Source: Pirellulaceae bacterium | GTDB taxonomy: Bacteria; Planctomycetota; Planctomycetia; Pirellulales; Pirellulaceae | Direction: 5' to 3' | DNA: 60,653 nucleotides | NCBI GenBank assembly: GCA_023382975.1 | Contig: JAHDXO010000064.1 | Location: 1 to 60,653, forward strand | Shown here: in pieces, positions 7,458 through 15,441 of the stretch | Layout: each line of letters begins with the position of its first letter | Position numbering within the stretch: the stretch's first letter is position 1 | The notes under the pieces: generated by a model | Seen by the model: only the letters and a program-made list of their open reading frames with translations | The model's database searches: none | What the model was told of the DNA's origin: nothing | Made by a program: the position numbers and the translations under genes

Positions 7458-8417
7458 ATGCATACGCCAGCCGCATTCCGTTCGAGTCTGCTCGTTGGGA
7501 CTCTGATCGCCACGTTGTCATGGGCCGCTGAAAATGGCCTCGCACAGGACGTTGTCAAGACAAGCGGCGACCAATGCCAGTCGTGTGGCGCGGCCTGCTG
7601 CGCCAAAACGCTGTGCTCTCGCTGGATCTCGGTCCCCATGAACGTGACCGAAACACGCTACCAATCCCACGTGGTCAAGGATATCGTCGACCGCGAGGAG
7701 AAATATACCGTCTTTCGCCGCGTGCCGGTCGAGCGGCAGTATTTCCGCGAGGAGTGCTACCTGGAAGACGAGGTCAAGACGAAGACGATCACCGAGACCC
7801 AATGCCACTTGGTCAACAATCCGGTGGAGAGGACCGTCAAAGTCCCCGTCCCGGAAGTCCAGTATCGCGAATGTCCTTGCGGGCAAAACGGCTGCAAGTC
7901 CTGCGGATCGTGCCAAGAGGGGCAGCCGCAGGCCTGCCCTGTGATCGTGCTCGGGGAACAGGAAATCAAGGAGACGTGCGAACAACCGGACTTGGTTTTC
8001 TCCAAGACCACCAAGGAAATCGACTACTGCGTCAAGGTGCCGAAGGTCAAGAAGACGCTTTGCACGACCGAGACGGTCTACAAGCTGGAACCGGTGGAAA
8101 AGACTCGCACCGTCAGCGTCTGCGTGCCGAAACTGATCAAGACGCCCTACGAGGTGACGGTCTGCCGCATGGTGCCGCAACTGGTGATGTGCTGCGAGCA
8201 CTGTGCGCAGCGGATCGACCGCGAAGCGGAGCGAGCGGAATCGCCGCGGCGCGAACGTGCAGAAGAACGCGCGGAGAACCGCGGTCAAGCTCTGGAGAAA
8301 CTGCGGGAACACATCGAAAACCACGCCGCGGAGCGCGGTCAACTTCTGGAGAAATTGCAGGAGCACATCGAGGCGTTCAAGGAAAAGGACCGCCAACTGC
8401 TGGGCCAACATCACTGA
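7458..8417 (+). CDS. Cys-rich YTV-type exported wall protein
   Basis: 319 aa. A signal peptide (about residues 1-30, ending near GLAQD) precedes a body of repeated short strands. These include EKYTVFRRVPVERQ, ERTVKVPVPEVQYRECP, KTRTVSVCVPKLIKTPY and YEVTVCRMVP. Cys-rich clusters (QCQSCGAACCAKTLC; CPCGQNGCKSCGSC; CCEHC) lie between them. This is the pattern of planctomycete YTV-domain proteins described from the Rhodopirellula cell wall. The last ~70 residues are a charged coiled coil with two related heptad blocks (LEKLREHIE, LEKLQEHIE). Start: AGGAGGG lies 6 bases before the ATG. A role in a disulfide-linked wall or sheath is inferred. Confidence 0.75.
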   Translation: MHTPAAFRSSLLVGTLIATLSWAAENGLAQDVVKTSGDQCQSCGAACCAKTLCSRWISVPMNVTETRYQSHVVKDIVDREEKYTVFRRVPVERQYFREECYLEDEVKTKTITETQCHLVNNPVERTVKVPVPEVQYRECPCGQNGCKSCGSCQEGQPQACPVIVLGEQEIKETCEQPDLVFSKTTKEIDYCVKVPKVKKTLCTTETVYKLEPVEKTRTVSVCVPKLIKTPYEVTVCRMVPQLVMCCEHCAQRIDREAERAESPRRERAEERAENRGQALEKLREHIENHAAERGQLLEKLQEHIEAFKEKDRQLLGQHH

Positions 8418-8439
8418 CCCCGTGTGCTCCCTGCTCCGA

Positions 8440-8464
8440 CTGGAGTTCGGCGCCCGCCAGCCAC
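8440..8464 (-). repeat. REP hairpin, solo copy
   Basis: On the minus strand this reads GTGG, then CTGGCG, the loop GGCGCCGAA, then CTCCAG. It is the same design as the REP hairpins at 8566-8590 and 9347-9371, but one side of the stem has mismatches. It lies just after the stop codon of the YTV-like gene. Confidence 0.6.
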
Positions 8465-8470
8465 CGCCAT

Positions 8471-8590
8471 GTGGCCCGCGGGCGCTGAACGCGGGTCCTT
8501 GGTATTTGACGGTCGCTGCCTTGATTCAGCGTTGCTTCGCGTCACCAGAACTCAACTGCTCCCGACTGGCGTTCGGCGCCCGCCAGCCAC
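8471..8590. repeat. 120-bp REP-pair (BIME-like) repeat, right of RAYT stop
   Basis: The unit starts with a plus-strand REP at 8471-8495 (GTGG, stem CCCGCG/CGCGGG, loop GGCGCTGAA). It ends with a minus-strand REP at 8566-8590 (stem CTGGCG/CGCCAG, loop GGCGCCGAA). A related 120-bp unit lies at 9252-9371 on the other side of the RAYT gene. The two share both REPs plus the internal TTGGTATTTGAC and CAGAACTCAACTGCT blocks. The last ~22 codons of the RAYT gene lie within this repeat. Confidence 0.8.
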
Positions 8591-9182
8591 CGTACGGCCA
8601 TTCATGATACGACTGAACTAGGCCTGCTTTCTCTGGGTTCCGGCGTAGGTAAGCAACGATCCGTTCGTCCTGCTCGTCTGACCGTGACCAATGATCGAAC
8701 CACTCGCCTTGCCAAAACCGCTCGCCGTCCATTTGCAGCAACCGCCCCGCCTGTCCACCGGTCCAGGTCTTGAAATTCTCCAACGCCGGTTTCAGCCGGG
8801 CCTTCGTCAATTCGAAGAACATGTGCACATGGCTTGGCATGATTACGTACTCGAACATGTTCCAGATCCCAAGTTGCTGGCGGTGCGCGATCGCTTCCGC
8901 TACCAACGCCGCTACGTTCGGGTTGCCCAGGTGCGATGTCCGCTCGGATCGGTCGAGCCACGCCTCCATTTCGCGGAAGATGCGCCGGCTGAGTTCGAGT
9001 GCCTGTTCCGGCGCGCGTTGCTCTAGTTGGCGGAATTGAGCCACGATCTCGCGAATCCGACGCGAGCCTTCGTCGGGGATGGCGCCTCGCAAGTGAATCG
9101 TGACGAAGTAACGTCCATCGACCACCTCCCAGTGCGGCAGATCGCCGACCCAGAAATCGATTGTCTCTGGATGACGGGACAT
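8526..9182 (-). CDS. REP-associated tyrosine transposase (RAYT)
   Basis: 218 aa. It is a single-strand DNA nuclease/transposase of the Y1 (IS200/IS605-like TnpA) superfamily, a type domesticated to process REP hairpins. The HUH metal motif is MPSHVHMFFEL, and the catalytic Tyr is in ERIVAYLRRNPEKAGL. The FWQGEWFDHW stretch is a usual RAYT signature. Matching REP hairpins lie on both sides in two 120-bp repeats. The C-terminal tail after SYHEWPYGG is translated from one of those REPs, so the normal C-terminus may have been replaced. A role in spreading the REPs seen here and inside the acetyltransferase gene at 18651-19730 is inferred. Confidence 0.88.
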   Translation of the reverse strand: MSRHPETIDFWVGDLPHWEVVDGRYFVTIHLRGAIPDEGSRRIREIVAQFRQLEQRAPEQALELSRRIFREMEAWLDRSERTSHLGNPNVAALVAEAIAHRQQLGIWNMFEYVIMPSHVHMFFELTKARLKPALENFKTWTGGQAGRLLQMDGERFWQGEWFDHWSRSDEQDERIVAYLRRNPEKAGLVQSYHEWPYGGWRAPNASREQLSSGDAKQR

Positions 9183-9251
9183 GATTTAGCTCCGCAGGTT
9201 TCAAATGTCCAGTATTCTAGCAAACATCGAGCACCCGCCAGCCACCTCCGA

Positions 9252-9371
9252 GTGGCCCGCGGGCGCTGAACGCGGGTCTTGGTATTTGACCCGGCGACAG
9301 CTTGGTTTGACGTTGTTTCAGGTTGCCAGAACTCAACTGCTTCGGACTGGCGTTCGGCGCCCGCCAGCCAC
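9252..9371. repeat. 120-bp REP-pair (BIME-like) repeat, left of DUF4058 stop
   Basis: The plus-strand REP at 9252-9276 and minus-strand REP at 9347-9371 enclose a spacer that resembles the spacer of the 8471-8590 copy. The REP stems differ from each other by paired changes while the loop stays GGCGC(T/C)GAA. The unit begins 70 bases upstream of the RAYT start and ends at the base before the DUF4058 stop codon. A partial REP (CACCCGCCAGCCAC) precedes it at 9232-9245. Confidence 0.8.
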
Positions 9372-10160
9372 TTACACGTGCGCCGGCAGAAATGCTGTTT
9401 CTTCCGGCTGCAGGGGTGGTTCAAGCGGTAAGGAATAGTCGATGTCCACTTCATAACGCGAGCGAGCGTAGATGGCGTCGACCAAAGATTGAAGCGGCAG
9501 CCGCAAATCGGCGTCGGGTGGCACGAGCGGAATCGCGCATTCGGGAAGCGGCCGATGGGTATGCGCCGGCCAAACCTGACAGGCTGGCGCCGCTGCCTTC
9601 CGCATGGCCAGCACGTAGTAGGGACTGTCCGGCCACGGCTCTTCCATGCCGCGGCGACGGCCGCCGCGGAGCAAATCGATCTCGACCAGGTTCGCATGGC
9701 CTTCGAGGAACACTTGGCGTTTGCGGTCGTACTGCAGCCACCCTACCGTTCCAAACCGCTTGTTCGATGGCGACAGCACCTCGATGCAAGTCACCAAGCG
9801 GCGCTGCGGATCGAGTTCCCGGATTTCGAGGAAGATCTCGTGATGCTCGATCTCGATCAGCCCGTGCATGACGACTGCCTCCGGGTCGGCTTCGACAACC
9901 GCCACCCCTCCGGAACGATCGCCTTTCGCCCGTCCGCTGCCGCGGATCGACACATCAGGTTCGAACGGACGGGTGATGGATTCGAGTTCGCGGGGGTCGA
10001 TCCATTCCACGTAGGTGCGTTCGCCCATCCGAGCCACGTACCGCGACGGCAATTGACGAGACACTTCCCGCTCGATCTCGCCGATCAACTTGTCGTGGAA
10101 ATCACTCCACAATCCACACGCTTCGATGAACGGGTCCATTCCCGGAAATGGAGATGGCAT
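9372..10160 (-). CDS. DUF4058 family protein
   Basis: 262 aa. The N-terminus MPSPFPGMDPFIE and the later blocks YVEWIDP, VEIDLLRGG and WPAHTHRPLPECAIPL identify DUF4058, a family common in cyanobacteria and planctomycetes and without an assigned function. The length fits the family. There is no signal peptide, so it is cytoplasmic. The core (FLEIRELDPQRRLVTCIEVLSPSNK) resembles a PD-(D/E)XK-nuclease-like layout, which is only a suggestion. The stop codon TAA directly abuts the REP pair at 9252-9371. Upstream, 10161-10480 holds no recognisable gene. Confidence 0.85.
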   Translation of the reverse strand: MPSPFPGMDPFIEACGLWSDFHDKLIGEIEREVSRQLPSRYVARMGERTYVEWIDPRELESITRPFEPDVSIRGSGRAKGDRSGGVAVVEADPEAVVMHGLIEIEHHEIFLEIRELDPQRRLVTCIEVLSPSNKRFGTVGWLQYDRKRQVFLEGHANLVEIDLLRGGRRRGMEEPWPDSPYYVLAMRKAAAPACQVWPAHTHRPLPECAIPLVPPDADLRLPLQSLVDAIYARSRYEVDIDYSLPLEPPLQPEETAFLPAHV

Positions 10161-10480
10161 GACTGGTTGCGCCTTTTTGAATCAAAGGAGAAAGAAACGC
10201 CAATTGCCGGGACGGGCCCCAACAGTCTCCATTGTACGCGCCCGCCACTATCATTCCACTCCACCAAGACAGGTGCCCCTGCGGATGAACGACGGCACTC
10301 GCGCGGAGCACAACGGTTACGCGATGGCAGAAAGCTTGATCCTGGAAAGACGGGGCGGAAGCAGACGAGAAGGTCGGATACTGCGACCCGCGAAAGGCCC
10401 TTGTCAACCATTCTTTTGTCAAGCTCGCGATGGCTCGCGATGTGGTCAGAAGCCGGAGTCGTCTTCACCGCCACGGCAAT
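10161..10480. other. Intergenic stretch without a recognisable gene
   Basis: Between the DUF4058 start and the PIN remnant I see only short frames without family features. It may hold the DUF4058 promoter. The right end abuts the PIN pseudogene. Confidence 0.5.
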
Positions 10481-10683
10481 TCAAAACAGTGTCTTGAAAC
10501 CGGCAGCCGCGAAGTGCATATCGTTCGTGAAGGCTTCGACGATGCCTAAACGATGCATGACCTGGAAGGAGACATGGTCGACGATCCCCGCTTGGCCGGC
10601 CTCGCCTCGGCCGAAGCGTGCCATTGGTCCGACTTGTTCCAAACCGCGATCAGCCCAACGGTATCCAAGAACACTTCGTTCAT
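10481..10683 (-). pseudogene. PIN-domain toxin remnant (internal deletion)
   Basis: From an ATG at 10683 the frame reads MNEVFLDTVGLIAVWNKSDQWH, a clean PIN N-terminus with the first acidic residue, and then hits a stop. In another frame of the same DNA the sequence runs VDHVSFQVMHRLG and FTNDMHFAAAGF, a typical PIN C-terminus that ends at 10481. The middle third of a normal ~130-aa PIN protein is absent. A deletion that also changed frame has therefore joined the two ends. The ATG overlaps the stop of the antitoxin gene, the usual layout of a vapBC-type pair. Confidence 0.8.
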
Positions 10684-10910
10684 GGCTGATGCTCGTTGTG
10701 CCGCGCCGCCACATCATGTTCTCCCGTGTCGAAACGTTCGCCCAGGATCGCATAGATGGCGGCCATCCCCGGTGTCACGGAAAGCTGGGACGCCGGGTCG
10801 GGTGGAACGACCTTGACCTGAACCTCTACTTCTTGCCCCTCGCTTACGCCGAGATCTTCGTCCAATTGAATTGTCCGGCCGTGAACTCTCCCGTACAGTG
10901 TTTTGATCAT
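10680..10910 (-). CDS. Antitoxin-like protein, partner of a lost PIN toxin
   Basis: 76 aa. The N-terminus MIKTLYGRVHGRTIQLDEDLG is a small beta-rich motif seen in antitoxins that precede PIN toxins in planctomycetes and cyanobacteria (AbrB/DUF104-like). The charged C-terminal half would bind the toxin. It shares the ATGA overlap with the PIN remnant. With the toxin destroyed, the gene could be a leftover or an anti-addiction copy acting on a related toxin elsewhere. Confidence 0.7.
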   Translation of the reverse strand: MIKTLYGRVHGRTIQLDEDLGVSEGQEVEVQVKVVPPDPASQLSVTPGMAAIYAILGERFDTGEHDVAARHNEHQP

Positions 10911-11066
10911 GAGTACTCTTCCTCAGCCGCAGGCCTCGATCGCTTGCTCCGAAGACACCCTGCCAACAACTTTATTCTGCCAGCCCGATGCTCGTCTGCC
11001 AAGCCGTTGGTTCAGTCGTTTGCTTGCGCAGTGGCATTCGGATGATCGATTGAGGGTCATCGGTGC

Positions 11067-12299
11067 CTACCCGCTGCTGTCGCGGTTGGCGGCTTGTGAC
11101 CGCTCGATCAGTTCGATCAGGCTTCGGGCGGCGGATTCGGCGAACTCCGGGTCGTTGATGTGCTGATCCAGTTCGACGACGGGTACGTTGCCGCAGCTCG
11201 TGCGGATGGCTTCGAACAGCGAGCGACGGGCTGCGGGATCGTCGAACGCGGCGCCTTTCTTGTCGATCGCCGAGACGCCTTGGCTCGGCAAGCAGATGAT
11301 CGCCGGGCCGGCCGACGCGGCGACTTTGCGACCGATCTCGGCTCCGATCAGCGCGTTTTCTTCCGCCGTCGTTCGCATCAGCGTGACCGTGGGATTGTGC
11401 TGGTAGAAGTGGCGTTCCTGGAACCGGTCGGGCACCGTGTCCGGGGGGCCGAAGTTGACCATGTCGGTCGCGCCGACCGAGACGACTTGAGGCACCCCGC
11501 GCCGGGCCGCCGCCGTCAAACGATCGGGGCCGGCCGAAAGTATCCCGCCCACCAACTCGTCGGCCAGTTCGGTCGTGGTGATGTCCAGCACGCCGGCGAT
11601 CAAGCCCTCGGCAATCAGCGACTCCATCGCTTGCCCGCCGTTGCCGGTGGCATGGAAAATCAGCACCTCGAAACCGGCCTGTTCGAGCACTTCGCGGGCA
11701 CGCTGGACGCAGGGGGTGGTCACGCCGAACATGGTGGCCGCAATAAGGGGGCGGTCATCGGCCGATTCGGGCACGCGATGCTGCACCATGCCCGCCATTG
11801 CCGCGGCGGCTTGGCCCAGGATCGCGCGGCTGATGCGATTCAGCCCCGCGATATCGACGACGGAATTCAGCATCAAAATGTCTTTGTCGCCGACGTAGGG
11901 CCGGACTTGGCCCGAAGCCAGGGTGCTGACCATCAGTTTGGGAACGCCCACCGGCAGGAATCGCATGGCCGCGGTCCCGATGGTCGTTCCCGCCGATCCG
12001 CCCAAGGCAATCACGCCGTCGACCTCGCCCCGTTCAAAGGCCCCGAACACCAACTCGGCGGCTCCGCGTGCTGCCAGCGTCACGGCCCGGCCGCGATCGC
12101 CGGCCGCGGCGACCGCCTGCAGGTCTGCGCCCGCGGCCGCAAAGACAGCCTGCCGCGTGATATCCGCGGGCTGAGCCGGTTCGCCCAGGCAACCGGTGTC
12201 CACCACGGTGACGCGCAGTCCGAGCTGTTGCAGCCGGTCCCGTACGAAAGCTGCTTCCTCGCCCTTGGTGTCCATCGTCGTCAACAGGAAGACGGTCAT
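11067..12299 (-). CDS. UPF0261/Tm-1-like ATP-binding protein
   Basis: 410 aa. The N-terminus MTVFLLTTMDTKGEEAAFVRD and the blocks ALGGSAGTTIG, MVSTLASG, GVTTPCVQ and FHATGNGG are those of the UPF0261 (Tm-1-like) family. Its fold is related to plant Tm-1, the tomato-mosaic-virus resistance protein. The bacterial function is not established; members are often next to sugar-acid catabolism or transport genes. AGGGGAG precedes the ATG. It is the last gene of the TRAP operon, 69 bp after dctM. The family's usual partner, a TIM-barrel protein, is not here. Confidence 0.85.
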   Translation of the reverse strand: MTVFLLTTMDTKGEEAAFVRDRLQQLGLRVTVVDTGCLGEPAQPADITRQAVFAAAGADLQAVAAAGDRGRAVTLAARGAAELVFGAFERGEVDGVIALGGSAGTTIGTAAMRFLPVGVPKLMVSTLASGQVRPYVGDKDILMLNSVVDIAGLNRISRAILGQAAAAMAGMVQHRVPESADDRPLIAATMFGVTTPCVQRAREVLEQAGFEVLIFHATGNGGQAMESLIAEGLIAGVLDITTTELADELVGGILSAGPDRLTAAARRGVPQVVSVGATDMVNFGPPDTVPDRFQERHFYQHNPTVTLMRTTAEENALIGAEIGRKVAASAGPAIICLPSQGVSAIDKKGAAFDDPAARRSLFEAIRTSCGNVPVVELDQHINDPEFAESAARSLIELIERSQAANRDSSG

Positions 12300-12368
12300 C
12301 TTGGCTCCCCTGTGTTCCGCGTTCGAGTTCCAAATCATGTTCGAAGTGCCCGCGTTTCGCGACGGGGA

Positions 12369-13667
12369 TCACTTCATCAGCCCCGCCAGTTGTGGCAACC
12401 ATAACGATAGCCACGGCACGTAGGTGATCAACATCAATGCCGCGGCCATGGCCAGGAAGAACGGAATCATCGGCCGCGTCACTTCGGCGATCGACGTCCG
12501 GCCGACGCCGCAACCGACGAACAGACACGTGCCCACCGGCGGCGTACACAGTCCGATGCACAGGTTGACGATCATCATGATGCCGAAGTGGATGGGATCC
12601 ATTCCGAGTCCGATCACGACCGGCAGGAAGATCGGAGTAAAGATCAGCACGGCCGGGGTCATGTCCATGAACGTGCCCACGGCCAGCAGCAACACGTTGA
12701 TCAACAGCAGGATCACCAGCGGGTTGCTGCTCAGCCCAAGCATCGCGCTGCTGACGCTCTGCGGGATGTTCTCGTACGCCAGCAGCCAGCTCATCGCTTG
12801 GCTGGTCCCCACCAGCAGCATGATCACCGACGTGGTGATGCCGCACCGCAACAGGATCTGCGGCAGGTCGCGCCAGCGGACTTCGCGGTAGACCAGCACG
12901 GCCAGAACAAAGGCGTACAGCACGGCGATCGCCGCGGCTTCGGTCGCCGAAAAGACTCCGCCCAGAATGCCGGCCAGCACGATGACGATCAGCAGCAGAC
13001 TGAGCAACGCCTGTGCTCCGGTTCGGACGACGTCCCGCAGACTGGCCCGCTGGCCGCCGCCGTAATTGCGATCCATGCTGATCATGCCGGCCACGGCCAT
13101 GATCGCCAAGCCGACGACGATGCCCGGCAGGACTCCGGCCAGGAACATGGCGGCCACCGAGACATTGCCGGTCACCACGGCGTAGACGATCATGATGTTG
13201 CTCGGGGGGATGACCAGCCCGGTCGTGGCCGCCGTGGTGGTGACCGCCACGCTGAACCGCCGGTCGTAGCCTTTCTTGGTCATCTCCGGAATCATGAACC
13301 CGCCGATCGACGAGACGGCGGCCGTCGCCGAGCCCGAGATCGCGCCGAACATCATGCAGGTCAGGACGCTGACGTACGACAACCCGCCGGTGAAGTGCCC
13401 GACCAGCGCCGCGGCGAACTCGATCAGCCGCCGCGCCATCCCGCCCTCGCCCATCAGGATGCCCGCCAGCACAAAGAACGGAATGGCCAGCAGCGGAAAG
13501 CTGGCGATGCCGGTCGACATTCGCTGGGCGATGATGTAGCACGTCGGCACGTCGCCCAGCGAGAGGATCGTCAGCCACGTGGACAATCCGATCGCCACCG
13601 CAATCGGCACGCCCATCAGCAGGAGCACGACAAAACTGAGCACCAGAATGATGACTTGGGCTTCCAT
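12369..13667 (-). CDS. dctM: TRAP transporter large permease DctM
   Basis: 432 aa. This is the large membrane subunit of a tripartite ATP-independent periplasmic transporter, which drives uptake with the sodium or proton gradient. About twelve hydrophobic segments fill the protein. FGAISGSATAAVSSIGGFMIPEM and GLVIPPSNIMIVYAVVTGN are the conserved re-entrant loops, repeated in the second half as FMDMTPAVLIFTPIFLPV. The length is usual. It lies 6 bp after dctQ in one operon. The substrate is set by DctP. Confidence 0.95.
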   Translation of the reverse strand: MEAQVIILVLSFVVLLLMGVPIAVAIGLSTWLTILSLGDVPTCYIIAQRMSTGIASFPLLAIPFFVLAGILMGEGGMARRLIEFAAALVGHFTGGLSYVSVLTCMMFGAISGSATAAVSSIGGFMIPEMTKKGYDRRFSVAVTTTAATTGLVIPPSNIMIVYAVVTGNVSVAAMFLAGVLPGIVVGLAIMAVAGMISMDRNYGGGQRASLRDVVRTGAQALLSLLLIVIVLAGILGGVFSATEAAAIAVLYAFVLAVLVYREVRWRDLPQILLRCGITTSVIMLLVGTSQAMSWLLAYENIPQSVSSAMLGLSSNPLVILLLINVLLLAVGTFMDMTPAVLIFTPIFLPVVIGLGMDPIHFGIMMIVNLCIGLCTPPVGTCLFVGCGVGRTSIAEVTRPMIPFFLAMAAALMLITYVPWLSLWLPQLAGLMK

Positions 13668-13673
13668 CGTCGG

Positions 13674-14243
13674 TTACTCGGAAAATCGGGTTGAATCGCT
13701 GGCCGAGGACGCGGTACTCGCCGTCTCGTCGCCCGCCTGCGGTTCCATCGCTCCATCGCCTCGACCCGAGACCAATTCCGCGATCCGTTCCAGGCAGAAC
13801 AGCAGGATGAACACGCCGCTGATCGGCACGGCCAGATAGACGTGACCGCTGCGGATGCCCAGCGCGGGAAGCAACTGGCCGGCACGAAGCGTCTCGGAAA
13901 CCAGAATGTAGCCGCCGAAGACCATCACCGCGCCGGCGAACAGGGCGACCAGCAACTGGACGAGGATGGCCATCAAGCGACGAACCGAGGGATCGAACTT
14001 CTTGGTCACGTAGTCGATCCCCAAGTGCTCGCCGCGGCCGAAGGCGACGGCCGCGCCCAGCAGCGAGACCCAGATCAACAGCGTCGTCGCAACCTCTTCG
14101 GTCCAGCGACTGGGCGAACGCAGCACGAAGCGGCTGAAGACGCCCCACAATACGTCCATGACCAAGGCCGCCACCACCGCGATCACAATCCACTCCAGCA
14201 AGCGGACCAACGCGGCTTTGACGGCAAGCAATCCGGTCAGCAT
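13674..14243 (-). CDS. dctQ: TRAP transporter small permease DctQ
   Basis: 189 aa. Four hydrophobic segments are visible, with the DctQ signature FSRFVLRSPSRWTEEVATTLLIWVSLLGAAVAFGRGEHLGIDY spread over residues ~33-80. It bridges the large permease in the inner membrane. The last ~35 residues are a hydrophilic Ser/Ala-rich tail longer than in most members. It lies between dctP (5 bp) and dctM (6 bp). Confidence 0.93.
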   Translation of the reverse strand: MLTGLLAVKAALVRLLEWIVIAVVAALVMDVLWGVFSRFVLRSPSRWTEEVATTLLIWVSLLGAAVAFGRGEHLGIDYVTKKFDPSVRRLMAILVQLLVALFAGAVMVFGGYILVSETLRAGQLLPALGIRSGHVYLAVPISGVFILLFCLERIAELVSGRGDGAMEPQAGDETASTASSASDSTRFSE

Positions 14244-14248
14244 ACCAG

Positions 14249-15268
14249 CTACTCCACTTTCTTGATCCGGGCCAGCAGGTCGCCCAGCGGCGTGCCTTCG
14301 TATCGGTCATGCATCGGCTGGACCCGGTCGATGAACGGACGTCGGTCGGGCCGATGGACGGTCACCCCCTCCTGCTCGACGGTCTCCAACGCCCGCTGGG
14401 TTCCCTCCTCCCACAGCCGGCGCTGGTAGAGCGACGATTCGTCGGCCGACTCCTGCACCCAGACTTGGACATGCGGCGGCAGATTGTCCCAGATCTTCTG
14501 ACTGATCACCAGGATGTCAGGAACTATCGTGTGCTCGTTCAGCGACAGGTGCTTGCAGACTTCGAAATGACGGTTGCTCCAGAAACTGGGCGGGTTGTTC
14601 TCCGCTCCGTCGACCATCCGCTGCTGGAGCGCCGTGTACAGTTCGCCCCAAGGAATCGGTGTGGGCGAGCCGCCCAAGGCTTCGACCATGTCCATAGCCG
14701 TCTTGCTCTGCTGGACGCGGATCTTCAGCCCGCGCAAATCGTCAGGCACCAGAATCGCCCGATCGATCGTGTAGAAACTGCGACTGCCCGCGTCGTAGTA
14801 GCACAAGCCGTGCAAGCCGACCCCTTGGCCGGACGCGAGCAGTTGTTTGCCGATCGTGCCATCCAGCACGCGCCAGCAATGGTCGCCGTCGCGGAACGCG
14901 TAAGGGATGCCGAAAATCGCCATCTCGGGAACGAAGCTCTCCATCGGTGCCGCCGACGTCTTGGTCATCGCCAGGGCGCCGCGCTGTAGTTGCTCGATGC
15001 ACTCGGTCTCCGAGCCCAGTTGGCCGTTGGGAAAGATCTGCAGCTCGACCGTCCCCGCCGACTTCTCCCTCAGCCGTTCGGACATGAACACCATCGCCGC
15101 GTGGACGGGGTGGCCCTGGTCCAGACCGTGCCCCAGCTTCAGCACGATCTGCCCGCCCTGCGAACGCGCCAGGTTCTGTTGGCGGACGACCAACGCGAAT
15201 CCGGTCGTGGCAAGCAGCAGCCCCACCAACAGGCCAGCAACGAAATAGGAAACGGATTTTCGGTCCAA
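14249..15268 (-). CDS. dctP: TRAP transporter substrate-binding protein DctP
   Basis: 339 aa from a TTG that has CAGGAG at the right distance; an ATG 51 bases upstream would give 356 aa but lacks this signal. A single hydrophobic N-terminal segment (SYFVAGLLVGLLLATTGFAL) is a signal peptide or anchor. The body is a typical DctP binding protein: FPNGQLGS, then LKIRVQQSKTAMDMVEALGGSPTPI with the carboxylate-binding Arg, then VDGAENNP. Members of this family bind mono- and dicarboxylates, including uronates. A uronate substrate is inferred from the divergent kinase gene. It is the first gene of dctPQM-UPF0261. Confidence 0.92.
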   Translation of the reverse strand: MDRKSVSYFVAGLLVGLLLATTGFALVVRQQNLARSQGGQIVLKLGHGLDQGHPVHAAMVFMSERLREKSAGTVELQIFPNGQLGSETECIEQLQRGALAMTKTSAAPMESFVPEMAIFGIPYAFRDGDHCWRVLDGTIGKQLLASGQGVGLHGLCYYDAGSRSFYTIDRAILVPDDLRGLKIRVQQSKTAMDMVEALGGSPTPIPWGELYTALQQRMVDGAENNPPSFWSNRHFEVCKHLSLNEHTIVPDILVISQKIWDNLPPHVQVWVQESADESSLYQRRLWEEGTQRALETVEQEGVTVHRPDRRPFIDRVQPMHDRYEGTPLGDLLARIKKVE

Positions 15269-15365
15269 CGTTTCAACTCCTGTCGATTCATGAACGAGCC
15301 GCCAGTATAACAGACACACCTTGGCCGCGACAACTTGCGCCGACGTGCCCGCATCGGCGTGGCAG

Positions 15366-15390
15366 CATCGGCCGAGAAAACAGTGTCAGG
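15366..15390. repeat. Degenerate MITE-family terminal repeat
   Basis: AGCATCGGCCGAGAAAACAG resembles the left end of the 98-bp elements (AGCATCGTTCGAGAAACAAC). No matching second end is found nearby. It lies in the 173-bp region between the divergent TRAP operon and the kinase gene. Confidence 0.35.
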
Positions 15391-15441
15391 AGCAAGTCGC
15401 ACGCGGAACCTTGAACCGCCGAGCTGCGTAGGGACTGTCCC

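Noticed and set aside
12034..14310. A 758-codon minus-strand frame across dctM, dctQ and UPF0261
   Set aside because: It is out of frame with three clear transporter-operon genes and has no recognisable domain.
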